Origin: Chryseobacterium taiwanense
GTDB taxonomy: Bacteria; Bacteroidota; Bacteroidia; Flavobacteriales; Weeksellaceae
DNA length: 64,000 nt
Direction: 5' to 3'
Assembly (NCBI RefSeq): GCF_000813825.1
Contig: NZ_JWTA01000005.1
Coordinates: 434,001 to 498,000, forward strand
The translations under genes and the position numbers were made by a program. The notes under the pieces were generated by a model that was given only the letters and a program-made list of their open reading frames with translations, was not told the DNA's origin and ran no database searches. Shown piece by piece: positions 51,330-60,794 of the stretch (its first letter is position 1; each line of letters starts with the position of its first letter).

Positions 51330-53993
51330 ATGCATTTTAAACTTAGATTTAAAATTACAGTAATTTCATTATTGAGCACTACATTTATTGTCGCTCAAAA
51401 ACCTTTATACAAAGACCCAAAACAACCTATAGAAGCAAGGGTTCAGGATTTGCTGAAACGTATGACCCCGGAAGAGAAATTCTGGCAATGCTTCATGATT
51501 CCAGGAGATTTGGATAATGTTCCGAAAGGTCAATATGCTCACGGAATTTTCGGATTGCAGGTGAGCGCAGGAAATCAGGGTGGTGGAGTTGCCGGACAAT
51601 TGTTGAAATACAATGCGAATGAAGATGCGGAAAGATTGGCGAAAAAAATCAATGCAATTCAGAAATATTTTGTGGAAGAATCTCGATTGGGAATCCCAAT
51701 TATCCCTTTTGATGAGGCTTTGCACGGATTGATGCGTGAAGGTGCGACAGCTTTTCCACAGGCGATTGGTTTGTCGGCAACCTTCAATCCTGAGTTGATG
51801 AAACAAGTTTCGACAGCCATTGCAAAAGAATCTAAATTGAGAGGAATTCGTCAGATTTTGACTCCGGTTGTGAATTTGGCGAGCGATGTTCGATGGGGAA
51901 GAACCGAAGAAACTTACGGTGAAGATCCTTTTTTGACTTCCGTGATGGGTGTGAATTTCGTTATTTCTTTTGAAAATCAGGGAATTATTACAACTCCAAA
52001 GCATTTTTTAGCGAATGTTGGGGAAGGCGGAAGAGATTCATATCCGATTCATTGGAGCAAAAGATATTTGGAAGAAACTCATTTAATTCCTTTTCAAAAG
52101 GCTTTTAATCAAGGGAAAAGTCATTCGGTGATGACTTCTTATAATTTATTGGATGGAAGACCTTCTACAGCAAATCATTGGTTATTGACCGAAAAATTAA
52201 AAAATGAATGGAATTTCAAAGGTTTTGTGATCAGCGATGCAAGTGCGGTTGGCGGTGCAAATGTTCTGCATTTTACGGCGAAAGATTACGATGATGCTTC
52301 TGCACAGGCAATTAATGCAGGACTTGATGTGATTTTCCAAACCGAATATCAACATTATAAGTTGTTTATTCCGCCGTTTTTGGATGGAAGAATTTCACAG
52401 GAAAGAATTGATGATGCGGTGGTAAGAGTTTTAAGAGCGAAATTTGAATTAGGATTGTTTGAAAACCCTTATGTTTCGACTAAAAATATTGAAGAATTAA
52501 AGAAAATCAATCATAAACCTTTAGCGGAAAAAACGGCTGTTGAATCTTTTGTTTTGCTTCAAAATAATAACAAGACGCTTCCTATTTCTGAAAATTATAA
52601 AAAGATTTTGGTGGTTGGAACCGATGCTGTTGATGCGAGATTAGGCGGTTATTCCGGGCCGGGAAATAAGAAGGTGAGTATTTTGGATGGAATTAAAAAT
52701 TTCGCTAAAAATAAAAATATCGAAGTCAATTATTCAAAAGGAATTGATTGGAGTTTGAAGCAATTTGTAACAGTTCCGACCGAGTTTTTATCTTCGGATA
52801 ATCAAAAAGGGTTGGAAGGAAATTATTTTTCCAATTCCGATTTAAAAGGAAATCCTGCTTTTGAAAAACAGGATGAGCAGTTAAATTTTAAATGGACTTT
52901 ATATTCTCCAAATCCTGAAAAACTGCAGCCCGACAATTACAGTGTGCGTTGGACTGGAAAACTGGAAGCTCCGAATTCCGGAAAATATCAATTGGGACTT
53001 CGTGGAAATGATGGTTTCAGATTGTATTTAAATGGAAAATTATTGATTGATAATTGGGAAAAATTGAGTTATTCAACAAAAACAGTTGCAGTTGATTTTG
53101 TTAAAGGTCAAAAATCTGATATTGTCATTGAATTTCATGAAAATAGAGGAGAAGCAAACATCGAATTAATCTGGAATTATGGTCTGAATGACTATAAAAA
53201 AGAATTTAATGATGCTTTAAAGTTGGCTCAAAATGCAGATTACATCATCGTTACAGCTGGAATTCATGAAGGTGAATTTCAGGATCGTTCTTCGTTGAGT
53301 CTTCCAGGAAACCAGGAACAATTTATTCAGGAAGTTTCAAAATTAAATAAGCCAACAGCAGTTGTTTTGGTGGGCGGTTCTGCGATCAAAACAACGGATT
53401 GGAAAGATAAAGTAGGAGCGATTTTAGACGTTTGGTATCCTGGAGAAGAAGGCGGAAATGCCGTAGCAAAAGTGCTTTTCGGTGTAGAAAATCCTTCAGG
53501 GAAATTACCGATTACGTTCCCAATTGAGGAAGGACAATTGCCTTTGACGTACAATCATCATCCGACAGGAAGAGGAAACGATTACCATGATTTGAGTGGA
53601 GAACCATTGTATCCTTTCGGTTTTGGACTGAGTTATACGACTTTCGAAATTTCTGATTTACAATTAAATAAAACAAAATATTCTGAAAACGATACGATCA
53701 TTGCAAAAGTGAATGTGAAAAATACAGGTTCAAAAGCTGGAAGCGAAGTCGTACAATTATATGTAAAAGATTTATTGGCTTCAGTTTCAAGACCGATTAT
53801 TGAGTTGAAAGGTTTCCAAAAAGTGGAGTTGAAACCTGGTGAATCAAAGCAAATTTCAATTGAAGTTCCTGTGAAAGAATTACAGTTTTTAGACGAGAAA
53901 AAGAACTGGATCGTGGAAAAAGGAATGTACAGAATTTTTGTTGGAAATTATTCTAAAAATCTGCCTTTGAAGCAAAATATTGAAATAGAATAA
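51330..53993 (+). CDS. Secreted GH3 beta-glucosidase-type glycosidase with PA14 insert (887 aa)
   Basis: Signal peptide (MHFKLRFKITVISLLSTTFIVAQ), then GH3 N-terminal barrel (RLGIPIIPFDEALHG, RWGRTEETYGEDP, TPKHFLANVGEGGRDSYP), nucleophile D303 in FVISDASAVG, GH3 C-terminal domain interrupted by a PA14 domain (about 490-620, with NDGFRLYLNGKLLIDNW), WYPGEEGGNAVAKVLFG and a final FnIII-like domain. Splits beta-linked sugars; specificity uncertain because PA14-bearing GH3 enzymes vary. Confidence 0.9.
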   Translation: MHFKLRFKITVISLLSTTFIVAQKPLYKDPKQPIEARVQDLLKRMTPEEKFWQCFMIPGDLDNVPKGQYAHGIFGLQVSAGNQGGGVAGQLLKYNANEDAERLAKKINAIQKYFVEESRLGIPIIPFDEALHGLMREGATAFPQAIGLSATFNPELMKQVSTAIAKESKLRGIRQILTPVVNLASDVRWGRTEETYGEDPFLTSVMGVNFVISFENQGIITTPKHFLANVGEGGRDSYPIHWSKRYLEETHLIPFQKAFNQGKSHSVMTSYNLLDGRPSTANHWLLTEKLKNEWNFKGFVISDASAVGGANVLHFTAKDYDDASAQAINAGLDVIFQTEYQHYKLFIPPFLDGRISQERIDDAVVRVLRAKFELGLFENPYVSTKNIEELKKINHKPLAEKTAVESFVLLQNNNKTLPISENYKKILVVGTDAVDARLGGYSGPGNKKVSILDGIKNFAKNKNIEVNYSKGIDWSLKQFVTVPTEFLSSDNQKGLEGNYFSNSDLKGNPAFEKQDEQLNFKWTLYSPNPEKLQPDNYSVRWTGKLEAPNSGKYQLGLRGNDGFRLYLNGKLLIDNWEKLSYSTKTVAVDFVKGQKSDIVIEFHENRGEANIELIWNYGLNDYKKEFNDALKLAQNADYIIVTAGIHEGEFQDRSSLSLPGNQEQFIQEVSKLNKPTAVVLVGGSAIKTTDWKDKVGAILDVWYPGEEGGNAVAKVLFGVENPSGKLPITFPIEEGQLPLTYNHHPTGRGNDYHDLSGEPLYPFGFGLSYTTFEISDLQLNKTKYSENDTIIAKVNVKNTGSKAGSEVVQLYVKDLLASVSRPIIELKGFQKVELKPGESKQISIEVPVKELQFLDEKKNWIVEKGMYRIFVGNYSKNLPLKQNIEIE

Positions 53994-54088
53994 TGTTTAT
54001 CAATCCTTGTATCTAAAGCAAAATTCAATATTGGTATGATATCTGTAATATTTATAGGGTAACCTAAGTGAAATAAAAAATAAATATT

Positions 54089-54340
54089 ATGAAAAAGTTA
54101 TTCATATCAATCGTATTGTTATTAGGTTTATCTATGAATGTTCTTGCTCAGGAGCTGCCGCCACATCCTACGAAAAAGGAACTTATCGCTCATAAAAGAC
54201 AAGAACTGGATAAAAGATATAACGCAGAAAGAAAAGCAATTTTAAATCACCCGTTGGCAACGAAAAAAATGAAAAGAGATCAGCTGAAAGCGTTGGATGA
54301 AAAATATCAAAGTCAGAAAAAATTGCTTAAACAGTTATAA
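54089..54340 (+). CDS. Small secreted helical protein of unknown function (83 aa)
   Basis: Signal peptide MKKLFISIVLLLGLSMNVLAQ followed by a 62-residue basic, charged region (KKELIAHKRQELDKRYNAERKAILNH, then MKRDQLKALDEKYQSQKKLLKQL) that should form a long helix. No family recognised. Mature size about 7 kDa, very rich in Lys. Lies alone between GH3 and lpdA genes. Confidence 0.65.
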   Translation: MKKLFISIVLLLGLSMNVLAQELPPHPTKKELIAHKRQELDKRYNAERKAILNHPLATKKMKRDQLKALDEKYQSQKKLLKQL

Positions 54341-54570
54341 TAATCATATATTTTTTAGAAATAGTAAAATCGAAATCGATTAATTCTATACTTTCGGTTT
54401 TATGAAATTTTTAAATTAAAGTAAAATTTATTGAAAGAGAATGCTTTTTGTGTTCTCTTTTTTGTTTAAAATTAAATGAAAGTAGTAATTGTTATGCATT
54501 GCTTCACGTTTTTCCAGAAACGTGCTTCATCCAATATTTTTCCTTAAATTCGCATAAAAATTTTAAACTA

Positions 54571-55959
54571 ATGAATTACGATATTATTGTCATCGGAAGT
54601 GGTCCTGGTGGATATGTTACTGCAATTAGAGCGGCACAATTGGGTTTCAAAACTGCAATTATCGAAAAAGAAAATTTAGGAGGAATTTGCCTTAACTGGG
54701 GATGTATTCCAACTAAAGCTTTGTTGAAGTCTGCTCAGGTTTTTCATTATATTAACCATGCTGAAGATTATGGTTTGAACAAAGTGGAAGCAAGCTTTGA
54801 GTTTCCAAACGTAATTCAGAGAAGCCGTGGTGTTGCATCTAAAATGAGCAAAGGGATTGAATTCTTGATGAAAAAGAACAAAATCGACGTTATTTTAGGA
54901 ACTGCAAAAGTACAAAAAGGTAAAAAAGTTTCTGTTACAGATAAAGATGGAAAAGTAACTGAATATACAGGTACTCATATCATTATCGCTACAGGAGCTC
55001 GTTCTAGAGAATTGCCAAACTTACCTCAAGACGGTAAAAAAGTAATCGGATACAGACAAGCATTATCTCTTCCTGAGCAGCCAAAATCTATGATCGTTGT
55101 AGGTTCTGGAGCTATCGGAGTAGAATTTGCTGATTTCTATAATACAATGGGTACTAAAGTAACTGTTGTTGAATTTATGCCAAATATCGTTCCTGTAGAA
55201 GACGAGGAAATCTCTAAACACTTAGAGAAATCTTTGAAAAAATCAGGGATCGAAATTATGACCAATGCTTCTGTAGAAAGTGTTGACACAAGCGGAGAAG
55301 GAGTGAAAGCTACTGTAAAAACTGCTAAAGGAAACATCGTTCTTGAAGCTGATATCTTATTATCTGCTGTTGGTATTGCTGCAAACATCGAGAACATCGG
55401 TCTTGAAGAAGTAGGAATTCAGACAGATAAAGGAAGAGTTTTAGTAAACGAATGGTACGAAACTTCAGTTCCTGGATATTATGCAATCGGAGATTTGATT
55501 CCTACTCAAGCTTTAGCACACGTTGCTTCTGCTGAAGGAATTACTTGTGTTGAAAAAATCAAAGGAATGCACGTTGAGAAAATCGACTATGGCAATATTC
55601 CTGGATGTACGTACTGTCACCCAGAAGTTGCTTCTGTAGGTCTTACAGAAAAGCAGGCTAAAGAAAAAGGGTACGAAATCAAAGTGGGTAAATTCCCTCT
55701 TTCTGCAAGTGGAAAAGCAACGGCAAACGGAAATACAGATGGTTTCATCAAAGTTATTTTTGATGCTAAATATGGTGAATGGTTAGGTTGTCACATGATC
55801 GGAGAAGGAGTTACAGATATGGTTGCTGAAGCTGTTGTTGCTAGAAAACTAGAAACTACAGGTCATGAAATCATTAAGTCAATTCACCCGCATCCGACAG
55901 TTTCTGAAGCTATCATGGAAGCTGCAGCTGCTGCTTACGGAGAAGTGATCCACATTTAA
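54571..55959 (+). CDS. lpdA: Dihydrolipoyl dehydrogenase (462 aa)
   Basis: E3 component of 2-oxoacid dehydrogenase complexes and glycine cleavage. FAD motif VIGSGPGGYVTAIRAAQLG, redox disulfide C40-x4-C45 (GGICLNWGCIPTKAL), NAD motif VVGSGAIGVEFADFYNTMG, FAD motif YAIGDLIP, and the C-terminal His-Glu dyad in IHPHPTVSEAIMEA. I chose ATG 54571; the longer ORF from 54448 adds a 41-residue tail with no family match. A terminator follows. Probably serves the E1 at 23627 as well (inference). Confidence 0.96.
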   Translation: MNYDIIVIGSGPGGYVTAIRAAQLGFKTAIIEKENLGGICLNWGCIPTKALLKSAQVFHYINHAEDYGLNKVEASFEFPNVIQRSRGVASKMSKGIEFLMKKNKIDVILGTAKVQKGKKVSVTDKDGKVTEYTGTHIIIATGARSRELPNLPQDGKKVIGYRQALSLPEQPKSMIVVGSGAIGVEFADFYNTMGTKVTVVEFMPNIVPVEDEEISKHLEKSLKKSGIEIMTNASVESVDTSGEGVKATVKTAKGNIVLEADILLSAVGIAANIENIGLEEVGIQTDKGRVLVNEWYETSVPGYYAIGDLIPTQALAHVASAEGITCVEKIKGMHVEKIDYGNIPGCTYCHPEVASVGLTEKQAKEKGYEIKVGKFPLSASGKATANGNTDGFIKVIFDAKYGEWLGCHMIGEGVTDMVAEAVVARKLETTGHEIIKSIHPHPTVSEAIMEAAAAAYGEVIHI

Positions 55960-55986
55960 TTTGATATAATCAATTTTAAATATATT

Positions 55987-56015
55987 AAAACCACAGATTT
56001 TGTCTGTGGTTTTTT
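55987..56015 (+). terminator. Terminator after lpdA
   Basis: AACCACAGA-TTTTG-TCTGTGGTT hairpin followed by TTTT. Almost identical to the one at 56993. Confidence 0.85.
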
Positions 56016-56070
56016 CATTTTGTAAGAGTCTATTTAAATTTGATATTTAAAATTTTTATGGCTCTATTAT

Positions 56071-56238
56071 TTTTAAACGCAAAGTTTTTATTCAGCTATA
56101 TGGGTTATTTTTAGGAAGCAAAGGCAAATAAAATTTGCCTCGCGAAGCTTGAAAACCCAGCTTCATCTAATCAACTTGTTGATTCTTCTTTGCTCACTTA
56201 AATAATTAAGTCTTTAGACAAAATCTTTGCGTCAAAAA
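56071..56238. repeat. MITE-like intergenic element with ACGCAAAG ends
   Basis: ACGCAAAG at the left (56078-56085) and CTTTGCGT at the right, inside a 170-bp segment with extra hairpins (GGCAAATAAAATTTGCC). No ORF. Most of the 399-bp gap between lpdA and the PH-domain gene. The rest is A/T-rich with no other signal. Confidence 0.4.
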
Positions 56239-56358
56239 ATGAATGATAATTTTAATATCTAATGAAATTTAAACAGGCACTAAGATAATTTTTTTCGATT
56301 TTATCTCAGTTATTTTCTTAATTTTAGCCACTTAATAAAATACAAATTAAAATAAATT

Positions 56359-56973
56359 ATGTTTAAGAAATTAGCTGCAGAAGCTTTAGGATTGGGAGAT
56401 ATAGGTAAGATTATTCCTTCTCAGGATTATGATAAAGTTGATTCAGACGATTATATTTTATCTGAAGATCAGGAGAAAATATTTTTCCTGATTAAATCTA
56501 AAAGAGACGAATATTGTTTTACCAACAGAGCTTTGATCCACATCGACGGAGCAAGTGCTTTGGATAAAAAGAGAATATTAAAGAGATACGAATATTATCA
56601 GTTTCCTTTCTCAAATATTGCTTTGCAAACTGCGGGAACAATCGATTTGGATGTTGAGATTTCATTTAATATAGGGAATGTTCCCATGATGATCAGTGTT
56701 GCAAAAGGTCAGATCGATCAGTTAAAAGATCTTTATAAAGCGCTTTTAGCCATTCAGCAAGAGGTTCATCACAACCATTCTTTGTTGAATTTTTCTAATG
56801 ACAGCATACAAAAAGCAATCACAACAGTGGCTTCCGGAAAACAGGAGAATGTTTCGAAAAGTCAGGAGCTAAGAGCGATCAACGAATATATTTTTGACTG
56901 GAACATTAATAGTTTCGAAAAATATAATCAGAAAGATTTCTCAAGAATTTTTGAAAAGTATATTAATAATTAA
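56359..56973 (+). CDS. Bacterial PH-domain protein, YvbH type (204 aa)
   Basis: Residues about 1-130 form a bacterial PH (bPH) domain: FFLIKSKRDEYCFTNRALIHIDG, RYEYYQFPFSNIALQTAGTIDLDVEISFNIG. The C-terminal 75 residues are helical (YvbH-extension-like). Cytosolic; phosphoinositide binding is not expected, oligomerisation is. Function unknown. Flanked by two near-identical terminators, so it is a single-gene unit. Confidence 0.8.
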   Translation: MFKKLAAEALGLGDIGKIIPSQDYDKVDSDDYILSEDQEKIFFLIKSKRDEYCFTNRALIHIDGASALDKKRILKRYEYYQFPFSNIALQTAGTIDLDVEISFNIGNVPMMISVAKGQIDQLKDLYKALLAIQQEVHHNHSLLNFSNDSIQKAITTVASGKQENVSKSQELRAINEYIFDWNINSFEKYNQKDFSRIFEKYINN

Positions 56974-56992
56974 GAGTTACCCTCTACATATT

Positions 56993-57022
56993 AAAAACCA
57001 CAGATGTTGTCTGTGGTTTTTT
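56993..57022 (+). terminator. Terminator after the PH-domain gene
   Basis: ACCACAGA / TCTGTGGT stem followed by TTTTT. Confidence 0.85.
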
Positions 57023-57094
57023 GCTGTAAAGAATTAACAAAATATTTAGAATATTTAAATGCGTTGTGTAATGATGTTTTCTTACATTTATTCA

Positions 57095-57895
57095 ATGAAT
57101 TTTGAAAAAACAGGATTGGTCTTATCGGGCGGTGGTACTAAAGGTATTGCTCATGCGGGAGTTTTAAAATTTCTACATGAAAAAAATGTTGATATAGATA
57201 TTTTGTCTTGTTGTAGTGCAGGTTCTATTGTGGGATGTCTATATGCTGTAGGCAAAACTCCTGAGGAAATCCTTGATTTTTTTCAGTCGGTTTATTTCTT
57301 TAACTGGAAACATTTTACGTTCAATCAGCCGGGATTAGTTTCTTCGGTTATTTTTAACAATTACCTAAAGCCGATTTTTCAGGATATGAAGATTGGAGAT
57401 TTAGACAAGGAAGTACGTATTGTCGCTACAGAATTAGTTTCCGGAACAGAGAAGATCTTTGACAAAGATTTTTTAGTTACTGATGCCATTATAGCTTCCT
57501 GTTCTATTCCGGGAATTACGACTCCTTATATTTTACAGGAGGAAATGTTTTGTGACGGAGGGGTACTTAATAATTTTCCTGCAGATATTATTCGTGACGA
57601 TTGTGATAAGCTAATCGGTGTTTTTGTTTCCCCACCTCATGATACTAAAATTGATGATTTAAAATCAATTAAAGCTATTGTTTCACGTTCGTATGATCTT
57701 CTTTCTTATAGAATTGAGAAGGTGAAATTTGACTATTGTGACTGGTTTATTTCCTCTCAACAACTATCCAGTTTTGGAACGTTTGAACGAAAAAGAGACC
57801 GTCTTGAACAGATTTTCAATATTGGGTATAATGCTGCCAAAGACAGTTTTTATGAAAGTCATTTTTATACAGAACTAAGGAAATCGGGAACATAA
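57095..57895 (+). CDS. Patatin-like phospholipase (266 aa)
   Basis: Oxyanion loop SGGGTKGIAHAGVL (Gly-rich) at residues 10-23, nucleophile in the elbow SCCSAGSIVG, and DGG in FCDGGVLNNFPAD, which supplies the catalytic Asp. The first residue of the usual GxSxG elbow is Cys here (C-x-S-x-G form). I chose ATG 57095, since the conserved fold begins at once; ATG 57059 would add 12 residues. Hydrolyses phospholipids or acylglycerols; substrate unknown. No signal peptide, so cytosolic or membrane-associated. Confidence 0.88.
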   Translation: MNFEKTGLVLSGGGTKGIAHAGVLKFLHEKNVDIDILSCCSAGSIVGCLYAVGKTPEEILDFFQSVYFFNWKHFTFNQPGLVSSVIFNNYLKPIFQDMKIGDLDKEVRIVATELVSGTEKIFDKDFLVTDAIIASCSIPGITTPYILQEEMFCDGGVLNNFPADIIRDDCDKLIGVFVSPPHDTKIDDLKSIKAIVSRSYDLLSYRIEKVKFDYCDWFISSQQLSSFGTFERKRDRLEQIFNIGYNAAKDSFYESHFYTELRKSGT

Positions 57896-57896
57896 A

Positions 57897-57920
57897 AAAA
57901 CTCTGGCGTTTACCAGAGTG
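57897..57920 (-). terminator. Terminator of the minus-strand 146-aa gene
   Basis: ACTCTGG-CGTTTA-CCAGAGT; on the minus strand followed by six T residues. May also serve the convergent patatin gene. Confidence 0.8.
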
Positions 57921-57926
57921 ATTTTA

Positions 57927-58367
57927 TTATTGTTTAACGACATATGCGTCTTGTTTTACTACTGTATCTCCTTTATCGTTAATCACAACGAGCGTATAAG
58001 GAGCTTTTTTAGCTGAATCTGTAAGGTAATTTCTCCAGACCTGATAAATATATCCGTTGTTATTGAACTCATAATAGTAATTTCCGCCAGATCCATCCGG
58101 AGTTAATTCTCCATTGCTGATGATCATATTCGGTTTTGCCGTTATTTTTGTATTGGCTCCCCACGATTGATACAGGTAATTTCCGTTAGGTTGTTTATCA
58201 ATTCTTACCTTGAATTTCTTGGTTTTAATAATAACTGTTTTTGGAACGTTTTGAGTGTATCCCTTATTGTTTGTTGTATAATAAGGTTTGGGATCAAAAT
58301 TATTGGCAGAAACCAACGATACCGGAACAATGCAGAGTGCGATTCCGAATAAAAGGTTTTTAATCAT
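57927..58367 (-). CDS. Small secreted protein of unknown function (146 aa)
   Basis: Signal peptide MIKNLLFGIALCIVPVSLVSANN, then a beta-rich, Asn/Tyr-rich domain with a repeated pattern (GNYLYQSWGANTKITAKP and GYIYQVWRNYL). No known domain recognised. Its own -7 box (TAAATTTG, minus strand) at 58403-58410 supports expression. Confidence 0.7.
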   Translation of the reverse strand: MIKNLLFGIALCIVPVSLVSANNFDPKPYYTTNNKGYTQNVPKTVIIKTKKFKVRIDKQPNGNYLYQSWGANTKITAKPNMIISNGELTPDGSGGNYYYEFNNNGYIYQVWRNYLTDSAKKAPYTLVVINDKGDTVVKQDAYVVKQ

Positions 58368-58402
58368 TTTTTTAATGTTTTGTTGTTGATGTTAAACTTC
58401 AT

Positions 58403-58410
58403 CAAATTTA
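58403..58410 (-). promoter_or_regulatory. -7 promoter box for the 146-aa secreted protein
   Basis: TAAATTTG on the minus strand, 36 nt upstream of the ATG at 58367. Confidence 0.55.
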
Positions 58411-58814
58411 AAGCCAATTTTTAAATTTAAACAAGAATATAGGGTGCTGAAAAAGAGGTTTTTAAAGGTATTAAATGTTTGTGTTAGAAAATAATAATAT
58501 TGATTTTCAATTTATTATGATAATGTTGATAAAATATCGCCAGCATCTGAAACAACGGATTACTTTTCTTGTGTACATTTGTATCACCAAAGGATCTCGT
58601 TCCTTTACTATTGAAATGAAACTAATTAACTTTAAGTTTTTTCTATTAAAAGTATCAGAAATCATCTTCACGATTTTTAATACATCTCCTCCTTCAATCT
58701 CTTAATTTTTTCGAAAGAATTATCACATAATTCGTACTCTGCTTTTTCGTATTCCGAAGAAATAGAGCACAATCCCTGTTTTCAAATTTAATCAAAACAA
58801 AAAACAAAAAAACT
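58411..58814. other. Intergenic region before the SPFH gene
   Basis: About 400 bp. No clear promoter, repeat or structured RNA was seen. The 76-codon plus-strand ORF inside (58475-58705) has no signal or family look and is not annotated. Confidence 0.35.
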
Positions 58815-60752
58815 ATGGAATTAGCTTTTCATGGCTGGATGGTTCCGGCCGTAATTGCACTTTTGTGCGTATTTTTCTACAAATTCATTTTGAGAATTTT
58901 CTTTGGATTAATTATTGTTCCCCAAGACAGAATAGGACTGGTTACCAAGAAATTTGTATTGGTGGGTAAACAGGAACTTCCCGAAGGAAGGATTATTGCC
59001 ACCAACGGTGAAGCAGGTTTTCAGGCACAGACATTAGCTCCCGGAGTCTATTTTGGGAAATGGATTTGGCAGTATTCTATCGATTTTCAGCCTTTTACTG
59101 TAATCCCAACCGGGAAAATAGGATTGTTATTGGCTAAAGACGGTATGGAGCTGGAAACCGGAAGGATTTTAGGAAGAAAAGTCGATTGCGATTCTTTTCA
59201 GGATGCGGAAGCTTTTTTAAAGAACGGAGGAAGAAAAGGCCGCCAGACTGCAATCATTGCACCGGGATCTTACAGAATCAATACCTTATTGTTTGAAATG
59301 GAATTAACTGATATGACTCAGATTCCGGATAATGCAGTGGGAATTATTACAACAATGGAAGGAAGTCCTTTGGAAGAAGGGCAGATTGCCGGGAAAATTA
59401 TTAACGATCATAATAAATTTCAGGATGTTGATACTTTTTTAAATAACGGAGGATATAAAGGTCTTCAGGAGCAGGTGATTTTGGCAGGTTCTTATTTCTT
59501 AAACCCTTGGTTTACAAAAGTTGAAATGGTGAGAATGACGGAAATTCCAATTGGTCATGTTGGGGTGATTATCAGCTATGTAGGAGAAGAAGGTAAAGAT
59601 TTGAGCGGTGTTGATTTTAAACATGGAAATATTGTTGAAAAAGGTCATAAAGGAGTTTGGGCAGAACCTATTGGTCCCGGAAAATATCCGATCAATCCTT
59701 ATATTATGAAAGTAGAACTTGTTCCTACGACCAATTTGGTACTGAACTGGGCTTATGAAAGAAGTGAATCTCACCAACTGGATAAAAACCTTTCTACCAT
59801 TACGGTAAGAAGTAAAGACGGTTTCCCTTTCAATCTTGACGTGTCACAAATCATCCATATCCCGACTTATGAAGCTCCAAAAGTGATTGCCCGTTTCGGG
59901 AATATGATCAATCTTGTCAGTCAGGTGTTAGAACCCACCATTGGAAATTATTTCAGAAATTCTGCTCAGGATAGTGATGTCATTGCATTTTTAGGAACTC
60001 GTAAAGAAAGACAGCAGTCGGCGAAAGATCATATCAGCAGTGTTTTGGAACAGTATAATGTAAATGCGGTTGATACGTTGATCGGGGCAATTGTTCCTCC
60101 TGAAAGTTTGATGAAAACCTTAACAGACAGAAAATTGGCGGAAGAACAAAAAATCACCTACGAAACCGAAATGTTGGCTCAGGAAACACGTCAGGCTTTA
60201 GAAAAAGAAACCGCTGTTGCTGATATGCAGAAAGAAATCGTAAAAGCAGATCAAGGGGTTGTAATTGCAGAGAGAATTGCTGATGCATCCGTTAAAAAAG
60301 CCACGGGAGACGCAAATTCCGTAAGATTACAGGCAAATGCAGAAGGAGACAGATTGAAGCTCTTAGCAACCGGTGAAGCCGAAAAAACAAGACTTCTTGC
60401 AAAAGCAGAAGCCGAGAAAATAGAGTTGTTAGCAAAAGCCAGTGCGGAACAGATTTCATTAACAGGTAATGCTGAAGCAGAAAAAATCCTGGCAATCGGT
60501 AAATCGAATGCGGAATCTTACAAATTATCTGTGGAAGCAATGGGTGGAAATAATTTTACCCAATTGAAAATCATGGAAAATATTGCCAATCAGAATGTGA
60601 GAATTATGCCTGAAGTGTTGATCGGAGGGAATGGTGATTCTGCGAATGGTGGAATTAGTGGGCTTTTGGGACTTCAGCTTTTAGAACAGGTTCAAAAGAA
60701 AAGCGTTGAAAGTGCTCCTGTAAGTAATGAAAACACGGATGAAAACTCTTAA
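58815..60752 (+). CDS. SPFH (flotillin-like) membrane protein with four N-terminal repeats (645 aa)
   Basis: One N-terminal TM (about 8-34), then four related segments of about 65-73 residues (roughly 35-98, 98-170, 170-243, 243-307). Each has a GxVGL/VGII strand after a proline, an LxxGxI element, and a PGSY/PGVY-iNp turn; copies 2 and 3 share FLKNGG/FLNNGG. Then the SPFH domain (about 310-430, FNLDVSQIIHIPT) and a long Ala/Glu coiled coil (AEKTRLLAKAEAEKIELL) to about 580. Acts as a membrane scaffold or stress-protection microdomain protein (family knowledge). The repeats recall vault-protein repeats. Confidence 0.9.
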   Translation: MELAFHGWMVPAVIALLCVFFYKFILRIFFGLIIVPQDRIGLVTKKFVLVGKQELPEGRIIATNGEAGFQAQTLAPGVYFGKWIWQYSIDFQPFTVIPTGKIGLLLAKDGMELETGRILGRKVDCDSFQDAEAFLKNGGRKGRQTAIIAPGSYRINTLLFEMELTDMTQIPDNAVGIITTMEGSPLEEGQIAGKIINDHNKFQDVDTFLNNGGYKGLQEQVILAGSYFLNPWFTKVEMVRMTEIPIGHVGVIISYVGEEGKDLSGVDFKHGNIVEKGHKGVWAEPIGPGKYPINPYIMKVELVPTTNLVLNWAYERSESHQLDKNLSTITVRSKDGFPFNLDVSQIIHIPTYEAPKVIARFGNMINLVSQVLEPTIGNYFRNSAQDSDVIAFLGTRKERQQSAKDHISSVLEQYNVNAVDTLIGAIVPPESLMKTLTDRKLAEEQKITYETEMLAQETRQALEKETAVADMQKEIVKADQGVVIAERIADASVKKATGDANSVRLQANAEGDRLKLLATGEAEKTRLLAKAEAEKIELLAKASAEQISLTGNAEAEKILAIGKSNAESYKLSVEAMGGNNFTQLKIMENIANQNVRIMPEVLIGGNGDSANGGISGLLGLQLLEQVQKKSVESAPVSNENTDENS

Positions 60753-60794
60753 TTTTAAACAAAATTGAATGGTTAAATTTTTAGTAATATTAAA

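Noticed and set aside
51405..52004. 199-codon minus-strand ORF inside the GH3 gene
   Set aside because: Fully antisense to a well-defined GH3 catalytic domain; Ser/Cys/His-rich shadow translation.
54448..54570. 41-residue N-terminal extension of lpdA
   Set aside because: The FAD-binding motif starts right after ATG 54571; the extension has no family counterpart.
58475..58705. 76-codon plus-strand ORF before the SPFH gene
   Set aside because: No domain, no signal peptide, no promoter box and unusual composition; likely chance in A/T-rich DNA.
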